From the NCBI RefSeq assembly GCF_016718685.1, contig NZ_JADKCX010000100.1:1-32295 (forward strand): DNA of 32,295 nt, written 5' to 3'. Below are positions 1 through 9,800 of the stretch, piece after piece. A model generated the notes under the pieces. The model did not search any database and was not told the origin of the DNA. It saw only the letters and a program-made list of their open reading frames with translations. How positions within the stretch are numbered: position 1 is the stretch's first letter; each line of letters starts with the position of its first letter. Origin of the DNA: Haliscomenobacter sp. Lineage in GTDB: Bacteria; Bacteroidota; Bacteroidia; Chitinophagales; Saprospiraceae. Position numbers and translations under genes: made by a program.

Positions 1-191
1 AACGTTTTCAAATTATGATCTATTACAGCGTGAGTAAATACCTCCAAAGGTTAGCACTGCGCTGCAAAAAAAGTTACATAACTTTGCTGATTATTTACAT
101 AATTCCCACTTTTTGATGGTTTTAGGTTAAAAGTACTTTTTGATTCATCTGTTTGTACAATTGTTCGTGAAATCAAGCCAGCATACTACAT

Positions 192-230
192 GAAAAAGCG
201 TGATGTAAGTTGGTTTACCTTACATCACGC
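192..230 (-). terminator. Rho-independent terminator of the giant surface-protein gene
   Basis: A perfect 12-bp inverted repeat (198-209 with 219-230, 9-nt loop) is followed on the minus strand by a run of five T (193-197 read in reverse). It begins 28 bp past the stop codon at 258, so it should end the transcript of the giant minus-strand gene. I see nothing recognisable in the AT-rich sequence at 1-191. Confidence 0.8.
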
Positions 231-257
231 CTCACCAAATTTCAATTGAAAAAAAGC

Positions 258-848
258 TTATTCCATTACAATCATCTTCTTGGTAGCAGTGAAATCGTCA
301 GCTTCGAGGGTGTAATACAACACACCAGAAGCGTTCAAATCAGTGGCCTTGAGGATAACTTGGTTGAAACCTTTAGCGTAGTCAGCACGGATGCTCTTCA
401 GTACCCGACCGGTTACATCGCTGATGGTCAAAGTAGCAGCAGCAGCTTTTGGCAAGTTGAAGCTGATCATCGTCTCCCCGTTGAATGGGTTAGGCGTGTT
501 TTGCTTCAGTTCAAAACCATTGGCAAGCGCAGCACCGCTGAACTTCAGGGCAACATTCAGTTGGTCGTTGCTTGCGCTGTAGGCTTCGGCAGAAACGATG
601 CGGTTCAGGCTCAGTGCGCTGCTCAGTTGAGCGTCAGCTTTGGCACGAAGTACCAAAGTGAACAAAGCACCTTGCTTGGCTTCACCATTCCAAGAAGTGG
701 TGATCACTCCTTCATTGGTAAATACACCGAAGTTTTCAGCTTTGGCTACACCGTAAACGATGTCTACCAATTCAACTTTGCTCTTGTCCAGGTTCAATGC
801 GAACTGGTAACCCTGGATGTTCTTCAGGTCAGCTGCCGTGAAGGCCAC
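258..848 (-). CDS. C-terminal segment: cohesin-like domain and T9SS type A sorting domain
   Basis: This 196-codon open piece is the end of the giant gene. The first half (LDKSKVELVDIVYG, then GVFTNEGVITTSW) reads like a cohesin-type beta-sandwich. The last about 80 residues form a T9SS type A C-terminal sorting domain: the NTPNPFNGETMISFNLP motif, then TLTISDVTGRVLK and a final KKMIVME. The GTG that opens this piece is not a real start. Reading upstream in the same frame gives ETGNEYRVAFTAADL, which continues the preceding piece after a break near 875. A stand-alone protein is unlikely because there is no signal peptide. Confidence 0.85.
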   Translation of the reverse strand: MAFTAADLKNIQGYQFALNLDKSKVELVDIVYGVAKAENFGVFTNEGVITTSWNGEAKQGALFTLVLRAKADAQLSSALSLNRIVSAEAYSASNDQLNVALKFSGAALANGFELKQNTPNPFNGETMISFNLPKAAAATLTISDVTGRVLKSIRADYAKGFNQVILKATDLNASGVLYYTLEADDFTATKKMIVME

Positions 849-3800
849 GCGGTACTCATTGCCCGTTTCAGCGCTTGCTCAGCGGTTTGATGTCGAATTC
901 CCCGCTCGTGCGCACTTCAGCAGTCGTGGCATTGACCACCGCACTCGCGTTCACATCACCCACTTTGATGGCTACAAAGTTGGCGGTAATGTTCGTCGCC
1001 AGGTCATTCATGCTCACCACTTCGGGGATGTTACCCGACCAGGGGTTCGCTGGGTTCGGGAATGGTAGGTCGCATCCACAAAGCGCCAGGAAGTGTTGTT
1101 CAAAATGCTGATCGATGTTCAAGATCAACTTGCTGACTGGATCAAGTCCAAAGTCGTGATTGACTTGGAGTTGTTCGCATCCGCTGCAATCAATTTGTAT
1201 GGACTGTTCAGGGCCTGTACCCCAGGATGTGCTTTTGGATCAACACCAAGTCGAAAGTAGAAACGCCATTCAGGTGGTTTTGTCCAATTGTGGCGTAACG
1301 GTGAAGTCACCACCCTGCGTCAGGTTCACAAAGGCATAACCCCCACTGGCATTGGTGGTAGCGCTCATCGAAGTCTGGCCGCTCAAGGTGATGGTTACCC
1401 CTGCAAACTCGCCGCCATTTCGGTAGCAATTGTTCCTGCAATCTGATTTTGTTCACTGGATTAACTGTAGGACAACCTAGCGGTTGTCTTGTACTTCGAT
1501 GAAAGTGATACAGAAATCGTCGTTGCCTGCCTCGTCCCAGGCGTGGATTTCAACCAAGACTGGTGCACCAATGTCCTCACAATCCAGATCGATACCGGTT
1601 TGATTGGCAATCACTGGATCACCAACGCGGTTGATCGAGTACTTTTCACCAGTTTCAGGCCGTCCTTTTTTTGCGCCTTGACCATAGCAATCGTAAATGT
1701 CCGATGCCACGAAGTCGAAGCCCATACCGCCATCATCCCACCACCGGTGCCGTTAGGCATCAGTTCAGTGCTCAAGCCATTGATACAAATTGGTGCTGGG
1801 CCTTTGCAATCTGCCACCACAAATGGAATCCGGGTTGCTTTGCTCAGGTTACCACACTCGTCACGTACCACCACGATCAAATCGTGGGTACCTACTGGAA
1901 GGTTTTCACCGTGATCTCGAATTGACCATTGCCCAAATCTTTGGTTACCCAACAGTGGTGTTGTACAGGATCATCGAACCAGCATTGGTCGTTTGACCTG
2001 GAGCAATCATCAGGAACTGAGTTTCCAAAGTCACTTTATCAGTACAGTTGTCGGTAGCTGCAACGTTGATCGTTACGTCAGCCAAACAATCAGCTCCTTC
2101 ACGGATGCAGAAAGTATCTCTTGGCCAGTTACCACCGGTGCAACTTCATCGTATACCTTGATGATCTGGGTATACATGAAAGAGTGGTAGTATTCCCAAT
2201 CCTGGAAGTGATCGTTGGGATGATCGTATTCTTCGCAGGATGGTATCTTGTCATCAGCAGTCGTTACGTCTCTACCTAAAGCAGAGTAGCCACCCCAGTT
2301 CTTATCACCTTCTACATAAATGTCGTCGCCATTGTTGGGCGACAGGTCTTTTGACAACCAGAATTCTTCATCCAGGTCACGATCGCGGTCACGAACCAAC
2401 ATGTAGATTGGATTCTTGCCATAATTGTACTCCCTACCAAACAAGGCTTCCGCTCACGACCACATACAGGTTCTTCAGCCATTGGGTCACCACAACGGTC
2501 GTCGTAAGCACACCAGTTGATCACGGTGTAAGTACGGAAGATTTTGTAGCACTCATCGTCAGAAGCATCGTAACGCTTGTCCACTACATTCACCGCCAGG
2601 ATGTCACATCCCAATTCGTCAGTCAGGACAGTATCAATGATTGGCGTTTTGCAATCAGAGGACACGTCTTTAGGGAAACAAATGTCGTATTCGTGAATTG
2701 GACGAACCAAAATGGTCTGGTAGCAATTGATCGTGATCGGGCCTTTCACCGTTTCTTTGGTCAAAGCCCAGCTCCGAACGATTTGCCATACCCACACTTC
2801 AGGTTTTTGGTCACGGTGTAAACCGTATCCAGGTTGGCACAATCGCTACCTGAAGTGATGCTTACATCACCAAAGATGGCGGCAGAAGCAGCTTTGTCTT
2901 CGATGATGGCCAGGTTTTGTCATCACAATCAACGGTGATGTCCCATGGAGCCACACAGGTTGGAGCCACTTTGTCTTCGATCAGTACATCGTTCCCTGGA
3001 TGTAGCTCGCTACACAAGCAGTAGGTACATTGCGACGAACCGCAATCCAAGCCAACTTACAGTTGTCCCAAGAGCCTTCATCGATGTCCTCAGCAGTAAC
3101 TTGAGCGTAGCCATCAACATAGCCATTGGCGTTGCTCAAGCTGATGTGCAGGTCATCATCACACTTCATTACTGGTGCAATTTTGTCCTTCACTTCGAAT
3201 ATAAAACATGTAGTAGAAGCATTGTAACAGCCGTCGAAGGCCTCCATCACCATCAGGTGTTTACCCACTGGAAGTCCGATCATCATGCCGTTCATCACCG
3301 CGTATTCTACTTTATCCCAGCAGATGTCGTCTTCTTTGGTACAATCGCCAAGGCGATAATCTTCATGGTCTCCACGCAGCTCGCCTGCTTGCTTCCGATT
3401 CGCTTCGATGCAGATGGGATCTTCTGGGCCTTCGTACACAAGGATCCCTTTTACATAACGATCCTTCGTGTACACTTTTACACTGAGGTTGCCCAAAGTA
3501 CAGTTGTCTTTGATGGTTACACCAAAAGGCGCTCTTGATGCCTGCAACGGTCACCGGAATGCCTGCAGTGCAGTCCATTGGACCAGTGGAGATGTCGTAA
3601 GGTGCGCCGTGGGCGTATTCAACCGCAGGTGCCGTGAAATCGCCAATCTTGATCAAGATGTGGAAGGTATCTACAATTTTACCAGCACACCAATCGAATA
3701 CATACAACTCCCGATCGATCTTCACCCTTGCCCCCACAGATTGGGAACTCGGTGTCTTTGATCGAGATAGAATAGTTGCATTCCACTTCGTCGATGTAAA

Positions 3801-6800
3801 TCCGGCGAGTGGATTCGACTAGTTGTGAAATAGCTGTAACGTAAGGTGTCACATCTTCCTGCAGGATCAAGCTCTTATCCGGGGTACAAGACTGGTATTC
3901 ACCGTCCGTTGCCACGGTTAAGCGCAACTCCGTGTTCCTTTTACACCACGGCCGTCTGGTTTGCCAATCAAACAAAGTCGTCAACGCAGGGCGCTTGAAA
4001 TAGATGTCCTGGATGTAAGCATCAGCACGCATGCCCTTGCAATCCGTAGCCGCCCACTCCCGCTCGATCTTGGCGTAGTATCCATCCATTGACCTTCATT
4101 TGTTCGCAAGCGTAGAATCCACCTTGTCCGTCCACTTCAACGTAACCCGGCAACAGTTGTGGCAATTATCTTCGTAATAGGCGTAACCTAGGTTTTTGAT
4201 CTTGTCAGAAACCAAGCCTGGGGAGCCAAACCCAATTGGCAATTGTCGCCCGTTCCAGCAACACCTTCCGCATTGTTGATGGTTCGGCCTCCGTTGCAGT
4301 AGCAGCAGGACGGGGGAGGTTGACGAGTTCGTTGCATCTGTCGTTACCAATCGTCAACCTGTTGTTCAACACATAGTCCACATCGTAGCAATCCAAAGTG
4401 ATGTCGGCAGGTGCACAAACCAATGCTGGTGCTGTTTTGTCTTCTGCCGTTACTTTGCCCCAGCAAATGATGTTGCCGAAGGAGTCAAACAAGCCGTAGG
4501 TCCAAACTCCGGCGCAGTCGATGAGATCGCCGTTGCCAGGGTTGTTGTCCATGACGCGTACAGTACCACCCGCGCAGTTGCCATCGGAAATCAGGTTGGC
4601 CGTCAGGAGGAATTGGCAGTTGGCATCCAGGGTCACCGTCACGTCCTGGCAGCCGCAGTTGGCGACTCGGAAGGTTTTGGTGGTGGCCTTAACGCAGCCC
4701 GGATCGTTCAGGTTTTTAGAACCAGCCGTTCCCGCGTCGAAGCTGTATTCCAGCGTATTGATGCCCAGCGGTAAATTCGCAGGGTTGATCGTCAAGTTGG
4801 TAGGAGAGGCTCCAGCACCAGCTTGCGTATTGCCATTCAAATGAAGGTACCTGTTCCAGCGGCATTGTTGGCCGCAGTGCCAGTGACCGTGAAATGGAGC
4901 TGCGTTGGGTGATACTAAGACTGGTACATTGTTTAGTGCCACATCTGGATAGTAGCAGGTATTGCCAATTGCTAAAACTGTGCCTGGATAAAGTGTACTC
5001 GTCGCGGTGAGTTTGTAACCATCCCCCGATTTGTGGCGTCCAAACAAAACATATTGATTGTTGCCGATAGAAGCAAAACTGTACCTGTCGGGAAAGGTAG
5101 TCGGTCCATTGACATCGCTGTACACCGATATTGGAAGCCAAAACCCAGGTTTCGGTGTTGCTGTTGCCTTCATGACCTCACCTCTTCATCGAAATGTACC
5201 GGAACACTGGCTGCCACTTTCAAGGTCTGGCAATCATTGGCCAGGTACAAGGCGTTGCTGATGCTGGCCGTGGAAGGAATGCAGCCTTCGTCGGTGACGC
5301 TATTGCAATTATTGTCTACTCCATCGCATACTTCGCTGGCGGCTGGGTTAATTACGCCGAGGTTGTCGTTGCAATCGCCGCTCGTTGCAGTCAATTCGTT
5401 GGCTAGTTTATAGCCAATGGGGCGCAGGCATTGGGTATTGGTGGTGCCGCTGGAATATCCATCGTTGTCGATGTCCGCATACCAAATTTGCCCCGGTTTT
5501 TCCAAAACATCATTGTCATCACAATCGGTGTTGTTGGTGACGTACCCGCTGGGCTGGCTACAGGCTTGTTGGCTTACCGCTGGGTCGCCAAAGCCGTCCT
5601 GGTCTACATCCGCATAATAAGTCGTCAAGCCACCTTCGTCGGTGGAACTGTTACAATTGTTGTCGATGCCGTCGCAGATTTCCGTAGCGCCGGGGTTGAT
5701 CGCCGTAACGTTGTCGTTGCAATCCCCGCTCGTCGCCGTTAATTCGGAAGCTACTTTGTAGCCTACGGGGCGTAGGCATTGGGTCAAGGTTGTACCACTG
5801 GAATAACCATCGTTGTCTACGTCGGCATACCAGATTTGACCCGGCTTTCCAAAACACGTATCGTCCATCGGTATTGTTGGCCCCCGCTGGGTGGGCGGGG
5901 GCGGCAGTGTTGTCTTTCCGTCACAAGGGCGCCGGGAGATGTTCACATCGCTGTCGTTGCAATCTCCACCCAACAGTGCCGTATAAGAACCACTTGGCGC
6001 ACAAGCGTCTACAAACGCTATACTTTGACCATAACCATCTCCATCATTGTCGTAAAAATAGCGGGTGCTTACACCTTCATCGATTTGCCCATTGCAGTCA
6101 TTGTCTTTACCATCGCAGATTTCCGTCGCACCAGGATTGATGTCGGCATCGTCGGCTATACAATCGCCAGCCACCGTCGCCGTATACAAACCACTGGGGG
6201 CACAAGCATCAATAAATGCAACAGCTTCCCCATATCCATCCCCATCAAAATCGTAGTAGTAGCGGGTGCTTACACCTTCATCGATTTGCCCATTGCAGTC
6301 ATTGTCTTTACCATCGCAGATTTCCGTCGCACCAGGATTGATGTCGGCATCGTTGGCTATACAATCGCCAGCCACCGTCGCCGTATACAAACCACTGGGG
6401 GCACAAGCATCAATAAATGCAACAGCTTCCCCATATCCATCCCCATCTAAATCGTAATAGTAGCGGGTGCTTACGCCTTCGTCGGTAGAGCCATTGCAAT
6501 TGTTGTCGATCCCGTCGCAGATTTCCGTTGCACCGGGTTTGATCGCAAAGTTGTTGTCGTTGCAATCGCCGCTCGTGGCCGTCAATTCGGAAGCTACTTT
6601 ATAGCCCAGGGGGCGCAAGCATTGCGTCAGGGTCGTGCCGCTGGAATAGCCGTCGTTGTCTACATCGGCATACCAGATTTGACCTGGTTTTTCCAAAGCA
6701 TCGTTGTCATCACAATCGGTGTTGTTCGGGACATACCCGCTGGGTTGACTGCAAGCTTGTTGGCTGATGGCAGGGTTCCCAAAGCCATCATTGTCCGTAT

Positions 6801-9800
6801 CGGCATAATAAGTGGTCAATCCCCCTTCATCCGTTGAGCCGTTGCAGTTGTTGTCGATGCCATCGCAGATTTCTGTAGCACCGGGCTTGACAGCAGGGTT
6901 CATTGTCGTTGCAATCACCACTGGTTGCCGTCAGTTCACTTGCTACTTTGTAGCCCGCAGGGCGCAGGCATTGGGTCAAAGTGGTGCCATCAGAATAGCC
7001 GTCGTTGTCTACATCGGCATACCAAACTTGGCCAGGCTTTTCAAGCGGGTCGCTATCATTACAATCGGCGTTGTTCGTGACATACCCGCTGGGTTGGCTA
7101 CAAAATTCTTTACTAAAGGTAGGGTCCCCAAAACCATCCTGGTCGGCATCCGAGTAGTAAGTCGTGGTCACTCCTTCATCCGTAGCGTCATTACAGTCGT
7201 TGTCTTTGCCGTCGCAAAGCTCGGGTGCGCTGGGATAAATCGTATTATCTGCACCATTGCAATCGCCGTCTACCGTTGCGGTGTAGAAACCAATTGGTCC
7301 ACAAATATCTCTAAAAGCAGCGCTCTCCCCAAAACCATCGCCATCTGCATCATAATAGTAGCGGATGATCGGAAAACCGTCATCGGTTATGCCGTCGCAA
7401 TTGTCATCAATTTCGTTGCAAACTTCCATTGCACCGGGATTGATGTTCACATCGTTGTCGTTGCAATCGCCACCCAGCACTGCGGTATAAAGACCGCTAG
7501 GCGCACAAGCTTCTCTAAACTCTAGGTTTTGACCATAGCCATCCCCATCATTGTCGTAAAAATAGCGGGTAACCAAACCCTCATCTGTGACGCCATTGCA
7601 GTTGTTGTCGATGCCATCGCAGATTTCCGTCGCACCAGGATTGATGTCGGCATCGTCGGCTGTACAATCGCCAGCCACCGTCGCCGTATACAAACCACTG
7701 GGGGCACAAGCATCAATAAATGCAACGGCTTCCCCATATCCATCGCTATCAAAATCGTAGTAGTAGCGCGTGGTCACACCTTCATCGGTAGAGCCGTTGC
7801 AGTTGTTATCGATGCCGTCGCAGATTTCTGTCGCACCCGGCTTAATCGCTGCGTTGTTGTCGTTGCAATCGCCACTGGTTGCTGTCAGTTCTGCTGCTAC
7901 TTTATAGCCTACAGGGCGTAGGCATTGGGTCAAAGTGGTACCATCGGAATAACCATCGTTGTCCACATCGGCGTACCAGATTTGACCGGGCTTTTCCAAA
8001 ACATCCAGGTCATCGCAATCGGTGTTGTCTACCACATAGCCGAAAGGTTGGCAATAGGAATTGACGCTCGACAAAGGGTCGCCAAAACCATCAGCATCCA
8101 TGTCTGCATAAAAAGTACTAAGCGCAACCGGTGCGGTCGATACTGCTTCCGATTCGGCGCTGACCGTGGCGGGCACTGCATCACAAGAGCAGCGGGTTTT
8201 GATCGACTGAGCGGGCCCGTCTTGGTCGTATACGGGCAGAATGGAGCTCCAGGAGCCCCCGTTCACCTGGTACTGCAGGGTCGAGCCTGGCGGGCAAGGC
8301 GTGCCGCCAGGAGCAGTAATTGAGCCACCAGAAGGTGTGCCACCAATTGTGCAAGTGCTGTTTACAATCGTGACATTGGCCGGAGCAGGCCCACTCAGAT
8401 CAGGACAACAAGAGGGTGTATTCAAAGTATATGAAGCGCTTACCGTGCAGCCAGAAGCGTCGGTAACTGTAACAGTGTACATTCCTGCGCTTAGGTCAGT
8501 TCTATCCTCGGTGGTGGCGGGGCCATCACTCCAGGCAAAAGTGTAAGGAGTTGTACCAGAAGTTACTGTAAGGTCAATTGCTCCGCCAGAAAGGTTGCCA
8601 CAGATTGGGTGCGTAAGGATTTCGCTTACATTCGGGTTGTTGAGGACTACGATTGGTTTAATAAAGACTGTCCTACAGTTGTTGTTATCGGTAACCGTAA
8701 CCCGATAAGTTGAACTCGAAGGAGTGATCGTCACTGAGCTTGTGGTCGCCAAATTGGTGCTCCACGAATACGAAAAACCACCAGGAGCCGCCAAGGTTAC
8801 TTGGGTACCAGAACAAACGGTGCCATCATTGGGCGTACCTGAGTTTTCCGTTACCGTGATAGCGCCCGTAGGGTTAGGTAGTATCGTAAGGATTTGAGCG
8901 TCTGAGGCCATGCAGCCATTAGGGGCAGTAACTGTGACGGTATAGGTTACTGAACTGCCACCTGGAGACACCGTAATCGAACTGGCGGTGGCTAAAGTAC
9001 TCCACAAGTAGGTTCCTCCTCCAGAGGCAGACAAGATTACCGGATTACCTGAACAGGTCACGGCGTCGTTGAGTCCTCCTGGGCCAGCGCTTTCGGTGAA
9101 GGTAATCGTAGCATCGGGAGGGGTACAAACTCCGGGTGTAGTAGCAATAGCTGAAGAGTCACTGACAATGCTTGGATTTCCATCACAAGAGCAGCGCGTT
9201 TTAATGATTTGGGTAGTTGTTTGGTTGTAAGTAGGCAGGGTGCTTGTCCAGAGGCCATTGCCCACTTTGTATTGGAGGGTAGAACCGACAGGGCATGAGC
9301 TAGCTGGTGCACTGATGCTGCCTCCTGAAAGGGCGCAAGCACTACAAGTACTGTTTACAATGATCACTGGACCGGGAGCATTGAGGTCAGTGCAGGCGTC
9401 GCCGATGCCATCACAGTTGTTGTCGATGCCATCGTTGATTTCCGTCGCGCCCGGTTTGATGGCAGCATTGTTGTCGTTGCAATCTCCGCTACTCGCCAAT
9501 AATTCAGTGACTACTTTATACCCGGCGGGGCGTATACACTGGGTGAGGGTAGCCGCTCCAGTTTCGGCATAGCCATCGTTGTCGGTGTCTTTGTACCACA
9601 CTTGGCCGGGCTCTGCTACAATAACGATTGCCGCTGAATCCGCATAAGTCGTACTGCAATTCGGCGCTCCTTGATAAACAGAACTAAAGCGGGTAAAAGA
9701 AATGGTATCATTGACCGTGACCGGAATGGAGATAAGGCCAGCATTGTTATTGATCAGGGCGGATTGCACCATTCCTCCGTTGATTTGGTACAAAATGATG

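Noticed and set aside
210..890. Plus-strand open frame of 226 codons opposite the end of the giant gene
   Set aside because: It lies antisense to a clear T9SS sorting domain and has no signal peptide, motif or recognisable composition. Other plus-strand frames over 258-11803 (for example 2945-3538 and 6812-7525) are rejected for the same reason.
5270..9620. Regularly spaced repeats that at first glance could be a CRISPR or minisatellite
   Set aside because: The period is about 200 bp, the units are in frame and encode the MopE-type motif with conserved Cys and Asp; there are no short repeat/spacer units and no cas genes.
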